DNA of 64,000 bases, taken from assembly GCA_037127315.1 (NCBI GenBank), contig JBBBDQ010001945.1, forward strand, positions 88,501 through 152,500, in the 5' to 3' direction. Positions 30,204-41,229 of the stretch are shown here, piece after piece. The notes beneath the pieces were generated by a model. That model saw only the letters and a list, made by a program, of their open reading frames with translations, did not search any database and was not told the DNA's origin. The position numbers and the translations under genes are program-made. The DNA is from Ascarosepion bandense. Taxonomy: Eukaryota > Mollusca > Cephalopoda > Sepiida > Sepiidae. Position 1 is the first letter of the stretch, and each line of letters starts with the position of its first letter.

Positions 30204-30914
30204 TCTAAACTTATTTATAAATGGAACTTTGTCTGTGTGTGCGTGTATGTGTGTGTGTGTGTGTCCATTACCTATAGACTCTGAAATGGCTGAACCGATT
30301 TTCTTGAAAATTTACACAGTTGTACTATAAGTGTCTGCAAGTATTCTTGTTCTAAGTTTTGTGTTGAGGTACACCTGATAAATATCAAAAATTGATAATC
30401 AAAACAATCGAATTATAGAAGGAGTGGTCTAATTTTAATCAAATTTGATACGCTCATAGACAAAGACATAAGAAATGATATTCAAAGGTTTCAAGGTTGC
30501 AGTTCTTAAAATAGTGCAGAAAATTGATAATATATATATATAAAAGGCAAAATGTTTGTGTGTGTCTGTTTATCTGCCTGTATGCCCTTTTATTTTAGCT
30601 TTTGCTTCGGGTTTGGCTCTAAGTAGGTATAACTGTAGTTCTTAGCCTCAGCCATGATACCATTTACTCAGAGGACTTATTTAGCCTACAAAATTCAGTT
30701 TATGACAAACAAAATTTATTTAATATCGATACCAGAAAATCAAAATTTGACTTACATCCATTCATTTTTCTTTCTGTCTACGGTTACGCTTTAACTGGAA
30801 ACAACTATTGCTTTTTAGTCTTTCGTGCCAACGTCCAAAGAGTCTGAGCTCCAGGACCATGGATTAGTTTTAAAGCTTTCATTACACCCTAGCAATGCCG
30901 GGATATACTGCTAG
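30204..30914 (+). mobile_element. Non-autonomous Helitron-type element, copy 2 (711 bp)
   Basis: A|TCTAAACTTATTTATAAATGG at the start and ATACTGCTAG|T at the end, with GCAATGCCGGGAT before it. It matches copy 1 throughout, including a (GT)n near 30235-30262 and TATATATATA near 30532-30542. Inserted beside the LINE palm fragment. Confidence 0.78.
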
Positions 30915-31200
30915 TAATATTATAAAAAGAAAAGTTAAATTCTTAATATTTTATTAAAGACATTCAAGTAAACAATGGTTCTAATCACAGATTTATGTTT
31001 AATGAGTCATTGTTTGTTAGGATAATGGCTAGCATACAGATATATGCATTACATAGACATTTATAAAAAGAAAAATTAAATACTTCATGTTTTATTAAAA
31101 ACATACATGTAAACAATGATTCTTATCACAGATTTATATTCAATGAGTCATTTTATATAAGTATATAGATGTATGCATTACATATTTACTGTTTACTCAT
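30915..31200. repeat. Two-copy tandem duplication, about 137 bp
   Basis: TATAAAAAGAAAAGTTAAAT...TTTAATGAGTCATTG...TATGCATTACATA occurs at about 30921-31055 and 31061-31190. The right copy has diverged. Confidence 0.75.
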
Positions 31201-31536
31201 GCACTGAGTTCTGATTCTAACCAAGGCTGTTTCATTCACATTTACCCAATTACCTTGCCAAAAATTATCAATCTAGCTCTTCTTCTCCAGTTAAAGTTAA
31301 ATAACAGTGTAGACTTGGTTCCTTATCTATGATTTGCAACCAGTGTAGAATAAATATAACATTGTATAAGAATTCAAAAATAAATTTATTGACCAACTCT
31401 ATAAGAAGAGAAATATAATACTTACAGCAAAATACTCAGAAACACATGATAGCATAGTGAAGCTGTGGCTCTGTACTCCACAGGGATGTTTACAGGTTGA
31501 ACACTGATATTGCTAGTGCACATTTAAATTCTCAGT
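31201..31536. other. Unassigned spacer
   Basis: A weak tRNA-like pattern (GATAGCATAGTGAAGC then CAGGTTGAACACTG) lies at about 31450-31510; otherwise nothing was recognised. Confidence 0.35.
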
Positions 31537-32465
31537 GGGTCAGTCAGTTAAGTGCCATATGTGAAACATGCTTGGTTGATCATGTCTTGAAAGAGACATG
31601 ACTGACTGGGCAGAAGATTATCCCGCAGTAGGTTGCCATTGCTTTCTGCGGTAGACTGGTTGCCGACCAAGGCTATAGAACCCAATCTGTCCTGTTATTT
31701 GACTCATAGCTAGAGGGAAAAGAAATGTATTATATTATTATGTAGTAATTAGTGGGGATCGGTTTCCTGTTGTTATGAAGTAACAAACTGATCCCCCACT
31801 TTATGACCAGTATAATCCTTAATCATTATTCCAACTATTATAATCTGTCAGTCAGTTAAGTGCCATACGTGATACTCGCTTTGGGAGATCATGTCTCAAA
31901 AGAGACATGACTGACTGGGCAGAAGATTATCCTGCAGTAGGTTGCCATTGCTTTCTGCTGTAGACTGGTTGCCAACCAAGGCTATAGAACCCAATCCATC
32001 CTGTTCTTTGACTCATAGCTAGAGGGAAAAGTAATGTATTATATTATTATGTAGTAATTAGTGGGGGATTGGTTTCCTATTGTTATGAAGTAACAAACTG
32101 ATCCCCCACTTTATGACCAGTATAATACTTAATCATTATTCCAACAATTATATTCAGTCAGTCAGTTAAGTGCCATATGTGATCCACATTTGGATGATCA
32201 CAAAAGAGACATGACTAACTGGGCAGAAGATTATCCCGCAGTAGGTTGCCATTGCTTTCTGCTGTAGACTGGTTGCCGACCAAGGCTATAGAACCCAATC
32301 TGTCCTGTTATTTAACCCATAACTGGAAGGAAGAGACGGATTAATACCTTTCCCAAGGGTATTTGCACGTAAGTGAATGCAATGAATTCAACTGGAATTC
32401 AAACTTGGCTCCCTAATTTCTCATTCTGAGCTGATATCCACTGCACCACAACACACATCCCAATG
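31537..32465 (-). mobile_element. Composite SINE array, three units with tRNA-like head
   Basis: GTCAGTTAAG occurs at 31543, 31851 and 32161 (spacing 308 and 310). Units 1 and 2 end in the linker with GTGGGGATCGGTTT / AAACTGATCCCCCAC. Unit 3 instead continues into CCCAAGGGTATTTGCACGTAA and the tRNA-like head on the minus strand (B-box-like near 32395, A-box-like GTGGTGCAGTGGATATCAGC near 32430-32455). Confidence 0.87.
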
Positions 32466-32614
32466 GGTAACTCATTAAAAAAATAAACCAGACTTGTTTC
32501 TGAGATCACTGTATACATCCTACTACCACTAGTGGTTCGGTTTAATCACTGAAAAAAAATTCTGATCTTCAGTGCTAATATCTACTAGTTTTAATATTTA
32601 CTAGTTTTAATATC

Positions 32615-32905
32615 TCAGTTAGTCAGTTAATTAACATTCATGATACATGCTTTCGTGATCATGTCTCTTTCGAGACATGACTGACTAAGAAAATTTTCCC
32701 AATTTAAGAATGCCATTACCTCTTGTGGTAGACTGGTTGCCAGCAAAAGCTACAGAACCCAATCTGTTCTACTGTTCAACCCATAGCTGGAGAGGGAAGG
32801 AATTAATTCCTTTCAGAAGGTCATTTTCATGTAAGTTAAACGTAATTGACTGGAATACAAACTCAGTTCTCTGATTTCTCATTCTGAGCTGATATCAATT
32901 ATACA
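32615..32905 (-). mobile_element. Diverged single composite SINE
   Basis: AGTTAGTCAGTTAATTAACAT...CATGTCTC-TTTC-GAGACATGACTGACTA, then GGTAGACTGGTTGCC and CATTCTGAGCTGATATC in the normal order, without the linker. The tetraloop reads TTTC rather than GAAA, as if the hairpin had flipped. Confidence 0.8.
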
Positions 32906-33002
32906 AATTTAATATTTACTTTTTTTAGCCTGTGAAAATTTCATAGTTTTCTTATTTTAAATTTTGAGGTATCTTAATTTTTCAGTTAATATTGAATTTT
33001 TT

Positions 33003-33800
33003 TTTTTTAATCATTTCACCCCGAGCAAGGTGGAAACGCCACTGATGTGCAGGGGGCTACATAAATGTAAAACGATTAATTAGAAAAGAGTGAGGAGTAC
33101 AAGCTAGTTAGAAAGGAACAATAGAAAGCTGAGAAAGCAGGTGCGATGACAGATACATAGGTGGAAAGAAAGGGAAGGTTATACAGGGGTGGGGAGAGAG
33201 CTAGAGTCCAGTGGTTAGTAGATGAGTATTGACTTTGCATTTAAATTTCTGGAGGTTGTAACCGTCAGGAAAGTAAGAATATGGGAGCGAGTTCCACAGG
33301 CGGGAAGTGTGAGAGAATAAGCTGCAGGAGTAGAATTGTCATCTGCATTTGGCTAACCTGACTGTGAATGGGTGGGACCCAGTTGCCAGTCTGGTTGCAT
33401 GAGTAAACACCTGTTGAGGAGGCATCAGTGACTTAAGTTCGTCTGAGCAGAAGCCATGAAAGTATTTATAGAACAGACAAAGGGAGGCAACATTTCGATG
33501 ATGGGGAAGTGGCTGCAGTCGAGTCACCAGATCAGTACATATCACATTACAGACTCTCCTTTGGAGCCTGTCAAGAACACTGAGCAGAACGGCAGGGGCA
33601 CCTGACCATAAATGGCAGCAGTACTCCATGCACGGATGGATGGTTGACTTGTATATATGCAGGATGGATTCAGGTGGAAAAAACATCCTGGATTGACATA
33701 GTGACCCAACCTTCTTAGCAGTAGATTTTGCTATGGATTCAATATAGTGGTTCCATTTGAGGTCTGAGGACAGGGTAAGTCTGAGGAGGCGTAAGATCAT
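33003..33800 (-). pseudogene. Jockey/CR1-type LINE, C-terminal domain and 3' tail
   Basis: An uninterrupted minus-strand frame of about 150 codons (33800-33339) shows SSDLKWNHYIESIAKSTAKK, VGSLCQSRMFF, SILHIYKSTIHPCMEYC, WSGAPAVLL, LDRLQRRVCNVI and CLFYKYFHG, the conserved region after the RT in this LINE. The remaining C-terminus and 3' UTR continue to CTTGCTCGGGGTGAAATGATT with an A-run at 33003. 5'-truncated, with no RT catalytic motif. Confidence 0.88.
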
Positions 33801-33894
33801 GGAAAGTTCTATGACAAATTTTCTGTAGAAATTAACATTATATTGTTAAAAATTTGAGCTTAACAACTTTAACAAAATATTACAATAACAATCA

Positions 33895-34190
33895 TCAGCT
33901 TCTTTTCTCACACTTCCCACCTGTGCAATTCCCTTCCATTTACTTGCTTCCCCTACAGCTACAATCTCCAAGAACTTAAATGTAAAGTCAATAGTCATCT
34001 CCTATCTCACTAACCTGCATCCTCTCTCTCTCTCTCTCATGCTCCTTTCTCCATCCACTCCACTTTTCTCATCCTTCTCTTACCCACTTCCTGACACTCT
34101 TTCTCATACTTTTCCTCCTATGTAACCCCCTGCACAACAGTGGCAATAAGTTGCCTTGCTTGGGGCAATATGATTATAAAAAAAAATGAT
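33895..34190 (+). mobile_element. LINE 3' end
   Basis: CAGCTTCTTTTCTCACACTTCCCACCTG and the pyrimidine-rich UTR end in TATGTAACCCCCTGCACAAC...CTTGCTTGGGGCAATATGATT and an A-run. It is oriented head-to-head with the minus-strand copy at 33003-33800. Confidence 0.78.
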
Positions 34191-34362
34191 GTAAGGGGGT
34201 GCAATTTAAAGGATTTGAAATTGACAACTATTCCTATTTCATTAAAACAAATATTAGACATATCTATCTTCCTTTCTTTCTTTCACATTTTCACCAAAAC
34301 CAAGTAGCATCCTTGATATGTCTTTATTTGACTGTTCGCACCAAACTAAATATTAGTCTGCA

Positions 34363-34560
34363 GACATGAATGTCAGAAATTTCAACAACTGTGGACAGCT
34401 GGAGAAAGTCAAGCAGAAGATGAGCAGATTGAATATCAACATCTTAGGAATATGTGAAAGTAGGTAGCCAAACAATGGAGATTTCATCAGTGACAACCAC
34501 AGGATCATACACACAGAGAGTAAAAATAATAAAAAAGGAGTCATCTTGAAACTGGACCAA
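34363..34560 (+). pseudogene. Endonuclease-domain start of an endonuclease-RT LINE
   Basis: From 34366 the frame reads MNVRNFNNCGQLEKVKQKMS, then RLNINILGICES, and after a break GDFISDNHRIIHT and NNKKGVILKLDQD. This is the start of the AP-endonuclease-like domain (catalytic Asn in the MNVR region, Glu in GICE). The reading ends in a 26-bp minisatellite, so the rest of the protein is absent. Probably the same family as the RT pieces at 28.6-30.2 kb. Confidence 0.72.
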
Positions 34561-34740
34561 GATATGAAAAATTGCATCTGGACCAAGATATGAAAAATTG
34601 CATCTGGACTAATATATGAAGAATTGCATCTGAACCAAGATATGAAGAAATACATCTGGACCAAGATATGAAAAATTGCATCTGGACCAAAATATGAAGA
34701 ATTGCATCTGGACCAAGATATGAAGAATTGTATCTGACAC
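34550..34740. repeat. 26-bp minisatellite, about seven copies
   Basis: CATCTGGACCAAGATATGAA recurs at a spacing of 26 bp (about 34575, 34601, 34627, 34653, 34679, 34705, 34731). It appears to have expanded from the last codons of the endonuclease fragment, whose reading contains LDQDM. The minus-strand frame over it is a repeat translation. Confidence 0.88.
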
Positions 34741-35548
34741 CATCTCATACACTCTGTCAATCCTGACTCTGCTCGAGATTGGTGCATGGACTTGGTGTTT
34801 ACTTACTAGTTACGTGAACACCTCCTTGAGCTAAGGTGATCTTATTGCACCCGTCCGGAAGTTACTGCTGGCTACTCAAACATCTAAAAGCGTCACCACG
34901 GAAAACAGAGCGAAGCAATTAATGTCCGGTGACTCAGCATTTCCAAAAGTCAAAACACAAAAAACAAACACAAAACGAAACATAAACACACACAAGCACT
35001 CGTACCTAAAAACAATGACCTGAAACTAATCTATGTACACATGGTGTTCAAATAAAACCCATCTGTACATTCAAAAGTGGAAGAAAAATGTTAATAAACA
35101 AACAAAAGTCATTATTAACTAGGCAATATTGCTGACCGCGGCTGACAGAAACATTGCCGATTTTTTTCCGCCAATCACCTTGGCCCCCGGCTGTCCGGCT
35201 GGGGTCCGAAATGACCAAATTAAGACCAGATTAAGACCGGTTTAAACCTGTTTTGTACCTATCCACCTATCCTAGAATGTTTTGACCAGTACTTGGGCAT
35301 ACGCACTCAGGTCCCCCACATTAAAAAAGACCTTGTTTCACATCTCTCTCAAGTGGGGGAGAAGAGTAAATATCCCTTGGCTCTGGGGTAGAGTGACATG
35401 CTCCCCATACCACCTGTGCCTGGCCGACCCTTGTCGCTGACCATAGCAGCAGCCGCCACCTTCAGCCGCCACCAGCAGCCCTAGCGAAACCAGCCGCTCT
35501 CAGCCTAGTTTGCCAACTCCAGCAGCATCAGCACCAGCCAGCAGCAAC
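34741..35548. other. GC-richer segment, possible LTR or regulatory DNA, unresolved
   Basis: Composition shifts to balanced GC with CGTCCGGAAG, CCGCCAATCACC, GGCCCCCGGCTGTCCGGC and CAG/CCACC-rich DNA. No protein domain was recognised. Together with the hairpin array and the polyadenylation signal that follow, it may be a large LTR, but TG...CA ends with a target duplication could not be established. Confidence 0.4.
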
Positions 35549-36055
35549 AGTCCTTTTTAGGCCTTTCTGACTACATATGCCACAGTACTTTTTAAAACTT
35601 TCTGATTACATCTGCTGCAGTCCTTTTAAGGGCTTTTAGGCTACATATGCAACAGCCCTTTTCAGGGCTACTCAGCTACATATGCAACAGTCCTTCTAAG
35701 GACTAACCGACTTCAGCAGCAGCAGCCACCAGCACCAGCAGGAGCACCAAGCACCAGGCAGAAACACTAGGCAGAAGCACCAGGCACCAGCCAGAGCACC
35801 AGGCACTAGGCAGAAACACCAGGCATCAGCTGGAGCACCAAGCACCAGCCGGAGCACCAAGCGCCAAGCACCAGCAGAAGTTGTAGTCCCGGCTACATAT
35901 GCAACAGTCCTTTTTAGGACTAGCTTGTTGCGACAGTTCTTCTAAGAACTAACCATTTACATATGTGACAGTTCTTAGAAGAACTAAGCGTTTACATATG
36001 TGATAGTCCTTCTAAGGATTAACCGTTTACATATGCTACAGTCCTTCTAAGGACT
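35549..36055 (+). repeat. Array of ten short hairpins separated by ACATATGC-type spacers
   Basis: Sixteen-base hairpins lie at 35549, 35584, 35619, 35654, 35689, 35906, 35935, 35970, 36005 and 36040, spacing about 35 bp within each cluster. Arms vary in a compensated way: AGTCCTT/AAGGACT, AGTTCTT/AAGAACT, AGCCCT/AGGGCT. Spacers carry TACATATGCAAC or TACATATGTGAC. Between the clusters is CAGCAGCCACCAGC and GCACCAGGCA-rich DNA (35705-35880). No coding function is apparent. Confidence 0.85.
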
Positions 36056-36424
36056 AACCATCTCCAGCAGCAGCCACCAGCAAGATCAGCAGCCACCAGC
36101 AAGAGCAGCAGCCACCAGCAACAGTCCTTCCTTGAATTACCAAGCAGAACCTCTAGCAACAATCATCCTGTGGACGAACAGGCTACCTTTGCACTGCCCT
36201 GCCAGCCTCTGGGCTACTGCTCTGAAACCAGGCGATCCTTTCGATTTGGGACTGCCTGACTTAACAATAATTCTGTACATACATTTGCCGGCTTTTGTAA
36301 ATAAAATTTGGCTTGGATTTATAAATCCTCGTCTTCATTGTCCTTGATCCGATCGAATTACTTTAACTCCTTGCGGGGTTAACGGCACCTGCTTTGTCAA
36401 CCCAGCTACAATTTCTCTTGAATC
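36056..36424 (+). promoter_or_regulatory. CAG-rich tail with polyadenylation signal
   Basis: After AGCAGCCACCAGCAAGA repeats, AATAAA occurs at about 36300 followed by T/G-rich sequence, as in the R-U5 part of an LTR. The 71-codon frame at 36132-36347 has no recognised domain. The next sequence is LINE endonuclease, so the boundary lies between about 36340 and 36425. Confidence 0.45.
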
Positions 36425-38830
36425 CCTAGATCATTCTTATATGTTTCCGTCTCTCCCTGCTAAAATCAGTTAGCTATCTGTTCTTTCTATACCGCTCCTC
36501 CTCATCTTCCGACTATTCTGTTCTTGACATCATCTCGAATAATATTGACAACAACATTTCCTCTCATCCGTTTGCCCACATATTTGTGTTTGGTGACTTT
36601 AACGCCCACCACACCAAGTGGCTGGAAAACCCTGTCAAAGATCTTACTGGTGTCCACACCATGAATTTTTCAATCACTCAGTCCCTTACACAAACGGTGA
36701 AGTTCCCCATGCATTTTCTCTAATGGATCTGAACCACCGATAGATCTCTGTTTTACGTCCATCACTGACTCTTACAATGTCAAGCAACTCCGCCCTCTTT
36801 AAAACGCTGACCATGCAGTGGTTTTCGTTAACATCTTCCACTCCCACTGTACCCAAGAACCTCAGACCAGCAGAATATCTTACTGCTACCAAAGAACTGA
36901 TCGGGACTCAATCCATGATTTCCTGTGTGACGCCCCTTGGGACAAACTCTCTAGTCTTTCCGTTGAGGACTGTGCGGCTGAGGTCTCCTCTAGGATTAAG
37001 GTTGGCATCGAAGCTTCCATCCCACCAGGGAAGTTGAGACTTAAATCCTACTCGTCCCCCTGGTTCTCCCCTGCTTGCCCGGCTACCATCACCCACCGAA
37101 ATCACTTCTTCCGGCTTTATCGGAGTCACGCATTGGGCCATAGCAGGCGCCGTTTTGCCTTTGATCGCAATGAGTGCAAAAAGATACTTAAAACTGCTGT
37201 TTGCGGCCATAATGAAGCAGTGCATAGTATCCCATAAGCTCGGCTCCAAAGACTTCTGGAGGCTCTGTAAAAGTGTGCTAAACAACAGCAAACCCTAAAT
37301 CACACCTCTAATCAAAGAATTTGAGGTACTTACCTCTATAACAGACAAGGTTGAATGCTTTGCTCGCAGATTCTCCACCAACTCAACACTGAATTCGTCT
37401 GGAGTATCTGTACCCGACTTCTCACCCCGAACTGAAGTTCAACTGAATGACATCCACATTACTCTATTGGTGGTCTCTAACATAATTTCAAAGCTTGACT
37501 CCCATAAAGTGAGCGACGGCGACGGAATCCCAATCATTGTCCTGAAGAAATGTTCCTCTGAACTCTCATCTGTTTTATTCAATCTCTGTAACTACTGCCT
37601 CTCTGCTTCTTACTTTCCTGTCTGCTGGAAGTCCTCCTCCGTGGTTCCTATATATAAAAATATTGGGGAATCCTCTGACTCCTCTAATTATCACTCTATC
37701 AGCCTCCTACCGACTTTTGGCAAAGTATTTGAAGCCATCATCAACGCTGAGGTGATTCAACATTTCACAGCCCACAGTCTCTTCTCTGCCAAACAGTATG
37801 GTTTCCACTTCACAAGGTCTACTGCTGATATGCTCACGACCATCACTGAGTATATACACCAGGCTCTCAACAAGAACAGCGATGCCCGAACCGTTACCCT
37901 CATGCTGGCCTTCTATGCAAGCTGCAGGGCTGTGGTATAACTGGACAATTGTTTGACCTAATCTAGTCATTCTTTTCAAATTGCACAATGAAGGTAGTAT
38001 TGAACAGACATGCCTCACAATACTATCATACGAACACGGGTGTCCTTCAAGGCTCTCCTGTAGGTCCCACGCTTTTCCTGATCTTTATTAATGATCTTCC
38101 CAATGTAATAAGATCCCAAGTAGGCATATACGGTGACAACATTACGGTTTACTCTCGTGTCGATCAAAAATCTGCTGAGGCTGACAAAGCAAACCTTGCT
38201 GCCGAGCCTGAAAAGGACCTCCAATCCGAGGTGGACTGGGGTAAGAAATGACTTGTGAATTTTAATGCTTTCAAAATGAATCTGTTATCTATTAACCACC
38301 ACAGACAATTGCTCCTACTACCCCCACCCCATTAGCATGGATCAGGCTAGTCTCCCTGATAGCAAAACACTGCACCTCATCGTGTTAACTCTCACAACAG
38401 ACCTCAAGTGGAATGACTGTATAGAATCCATAGCTAAATCCGCTGCTAAGAAGGTCGGTTATCTGTGTAGAGTTAGAAAGTTTTTTTTGCCTGAAACAAT
38501 CCTGCACATATGTAAATCTGCCATCCGCCTGTGCATTGAATATTGCTGCCATATCTGGTCGGGTGTCCCTCCTATTCACCTAGGGGTCCTTGACAAAATT
38601 CAACAAAGAATCTGTAATGTGATCGAAATGACTTGGCAGCTCTGATACAGTCACTTTCTCACCGGCGCAATGTAGCTTCCCTTTGTCTCTTCTACAAATA
38701 TTTGAACTTAGCTCACTAGTGCCTCCTATATATGAATTTACTCGAGCCACAAGATTAACAACTAGGTCTCACTCTTTTACTGTGAAACCAATAAAATGTA
38801 AACACAAATTCTACTCCAGCAGCTGACTTA
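36425..38830 (+). pseudogene. Jockey/CR1-type LINE ORF2 pseudogene (endonuclease, RT, C-terminus)
   Basis: Domains appear in order. The endonuclease part (36480-36780) has FVFGDFNAHHTKW, with the catalytic D and N of GDFN. A linker (36818-37230) has SSPWFSPACPATI and HRNHFFRLY. The RT (37440-38240) has VVPIYKN, SNYHSISLLPTFGKVFE, KQYGFHFTRSTADML, then LQGSPVGPTLFLIFINDLP and the active-site block. The C-terminal region (38337-38700) has LKWNDCIESIAKSAAKK and CIEYCCHIWSGV. The catalytic box near 38129 reads YGDN instead of YADD, the LDISKAF box with the first RT aspartate is missing near 37905-37980, and frames shift several times. Truncated at both ends; no 3' tail. Confidence 0.9.
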
Positions 38831-39129
38831 ATATTTTATCATCATTCTCATTAAAATATGAAAGAGGTGGGAATTATGAGAAGGCGTTATTAACCTCGTG
38901 CAACATTCCCCATATTTACTGAGAGCTTTGTCCTGATCTTAATACAGTCAAAATCCTCATTGTGTTGGGGAAGTTTTTGTTGGTTCATATTTTATTCTTT
39001 GATCTCGTTTTTCTGTGTAGCTGGCCCAGTCATCGCCCTTCGAACTGGTGGAGAGTATGGATCTGTACATGTCTTTAACAGTTGGGACTTTCAGAAACTG
39101 AGGTCCCACTGTCTGGCACTTCCTTCCGA
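38831..39129. other. Unassigned spacer
   Basis: The open frame at 38960-39145 has no recognised family. No repeat match was noticed. Confidence 0.35.
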
Positions 39130-39600
39130 CCTTGCTAACAACTAGCCTTTCCGCTTCTTGTCCTTGGAGACAGGTGAAGGCTTTTCGAACAATGGGGGCT
39201 GAGCATTAGACCCAACTGGCTATTTTTTGGCACCATTTCCAGTTACTGACAAGCCCACTACAGGTGAATCAGAAATAGCAGGCTTGACTGGAAGTGCATT
39301 TGGGGTTAGAATTTCAGATGATTTCTTCTCTGGGTAGAAAGAGGACAGGTGACCAGTTTGCTCACATTTCCAGTAAATGGTTTAAATGGTTTAAGGCAGG
39401 GCACTATTACCAGCATTTTCTGGCCCTCTATGTCCAGATAGATGGGGATGGAGATGAAAGTATTTCGGTCGATCACAATTTTGAAACTCCATCCCCTGCG
39501 CAGGTTGTCAGGGGAAACACAGAATATTCATCCGAGCTTGATAAAATATGCAGGTAAGTGCTCCCCCAAGACCTGACAAAGAACCTTGCATTGTCTATCG
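39130..39600 (-). pseudogene. Gag-like (LINE ORF1-type) fragment with degenerate zinc knuckle
   Basis: Read on the minus strand, the sequence gives IYLDIEGQKMLVIV near 39450-39410, then after a frame change WKCEQTGHLSSFYP near 39380-39335, and a Lys/Ser-rich tail ending KDKKRK. The spacing resembles a CCHC knuckle (CxxxGH) whose last Cys has become Tyr. Such gag-like proteins accompany LINE ORF2 in many animals. It is antisense to the neighbouring ORF2 pieces, so it belongs to another copy. Frames are broken. Confidence 0.5.
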
Positions 39601-39784
39601 CCTTCCTTTGTATTTGGTTCTTATGATAAATTCTTTGGTTATTAGGTCACGACTGCATGCATCCTCACAGTCAGTAGATACTGGTAACATTACATCATAT
39701 GCAAAGCACCCTCTTTCTTTAATCACTCTTGACTATTTCTTTTTGTGGTGTGACAAATCTTGTGTATTCACTTATCCACCATAA
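39601..39784. other. Unassigned spacer
   Basis: No recognised domain. Confidence 0.3.
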
Positions 39785-40978
39785 AACGGACACAATTTTT
39801 TTTCAGCCTTGATAATTTTCATGCCACCAAGATGAAGCTGCTCTCCTTTAACCACTGTAGAGAAACTTTTCTATTTACCATCAGAATAGAAGATGCTACT
39901 CTCCTAGAGAGCAACACACCATGTTTCATTGGCCTCACTCTCTCAAACAACCTCAAATAAAATGACTACATCAAATCCATTCATTAAGTCTGTTACCTCA
40001 AAGCTCTATCTTTGGTCCTATGATGTTTTTTATCTTTGTCAATGACCTTTCTGATGTAATTAGTTCCAAAGTAGGCATCTATGCAGATGATATCACCATT
40101 TACATACATTTTAACAGTAAATCTACCAAAGCTGACAAAATAAATCTGGCTGTTACCCTTCAAAAGGACTTCTATTCTGTGATTGAATGGGGGAAGAAAA
40201 TCGCTCATAAATTTTAATGCCTCCGAAACAAAGCTGCTTTCCTTTTGCCACCAAAGAGAAACATTCCTACCTTCCATCAGAATAGAAGATACAAGTCTCC
40301 TAGAGAGCAATACATTGCACCTTCTTGCCCTTACTTTCTCAACTGACCTTGAATAGAATAACTGCATCGAATTTATAGATGCATCTACTGCTAAAAAGGG
40401 GGAGTTACTGTGTCAAGCTATACATTTTTTTGCGTCAGAATCCATTTTGCCCATTTATAAATCTACCATTCATCTGTGAATTGAACACTGTCATATCTTG
40501 TCGGATGCTCCTGCTCTTCATCTTGGGATTCTCAACAAAATCCAAGGAAGGATTCTGATTTGGCAACCACACTTTAGCCACTGCCCTTTCTCTTTTCTAG
40601 AATTAATTTCATGGCAATTGCTGTGATGAGCATTTTTCCCTGGTGTCTAGACCCCATGAATTTACACCTGCCACTATATTGGCATCAAGGACACACTCTT
40701 TTACTTTTGAAATAGTTAAACATAACCACCTCTTCTATACTAACAGTTTCTTTTCTCATACTTCCAGTTTGTGAAACTCTCTTAGATTTGCTTGTCTTCC
40801 TGAAGGCTACAATCTCTAAAAGTTTAAATGCAACATCAAGTGCTATCTTCTATCTCATTGAGTCATATCCTTCTATTATTTTTTCTTTGACATATCCTGT
40901 ACCATGTTTTTTTTCTCAATATAACAACATGTGCACCAGCATTAGTCTTGCCTTGCTTGGGGTAAAATGATTATAAAA
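39785..40978 (+). pseudogene. Jockey/CR1-type LINE ORF2 3' half and 3' tail
   Basis: RT codons at 40020-40215 include FFIFVNDLSDVISS and an intact YADD box (40080-40091). A C-terminal stretch with SAKKG-like, FICKSTIH-like and ILNKIQGRIL-like codons follows (40330-40570). The end is the LINE tail CTTGCCTTGCTTGGGGTAAAATGATT (to 40978). A roughly 190-bp block (39820-39975) is repeated at about 40215-40375 on either side of the YADD segment, so the copy is rearranged as well as 5'-truncated. Confidence 0.78.
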
Positions 40979-41229
40979 AAATCAGGACTGAAAAGTTTAA
41001 TCTTTCTGTTAAAATTTGTGTCTCCAAAGTTTCTTCTTAGGAGATAAGCAGAATCAAGGCTTTTGTGATAGATTATATACAAACATAATAAATCATCTTT
41101 GTTCAACCCTGATTTAAATTTTAAATTTAGAAAAACATTTACGTGTTTTGGCTTTTCATTTGAAGTCTTTTTCTTTTTATTTACATCAATTTTGATCAGC
41201 CACAAATAGTGAAACATTGTAAGAACATT
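40979..41229. other. Spacer between LINE tail and satellite
   Basis: AT-rich with no recognised domain; the 91-codon minus-strand frame has no family resemblance. Confidence 0.35.

Noticed and set aside
36132..36347. 71-codon frame next to the hairpin array
   Set aside because: No recognisable domain, and it runs over the probable polyadenylation signal.
38960..39145. Possible host exon
   Set aside because: No splice-site-bounded frame or known domain; flanked on both sides by LINE fragments.
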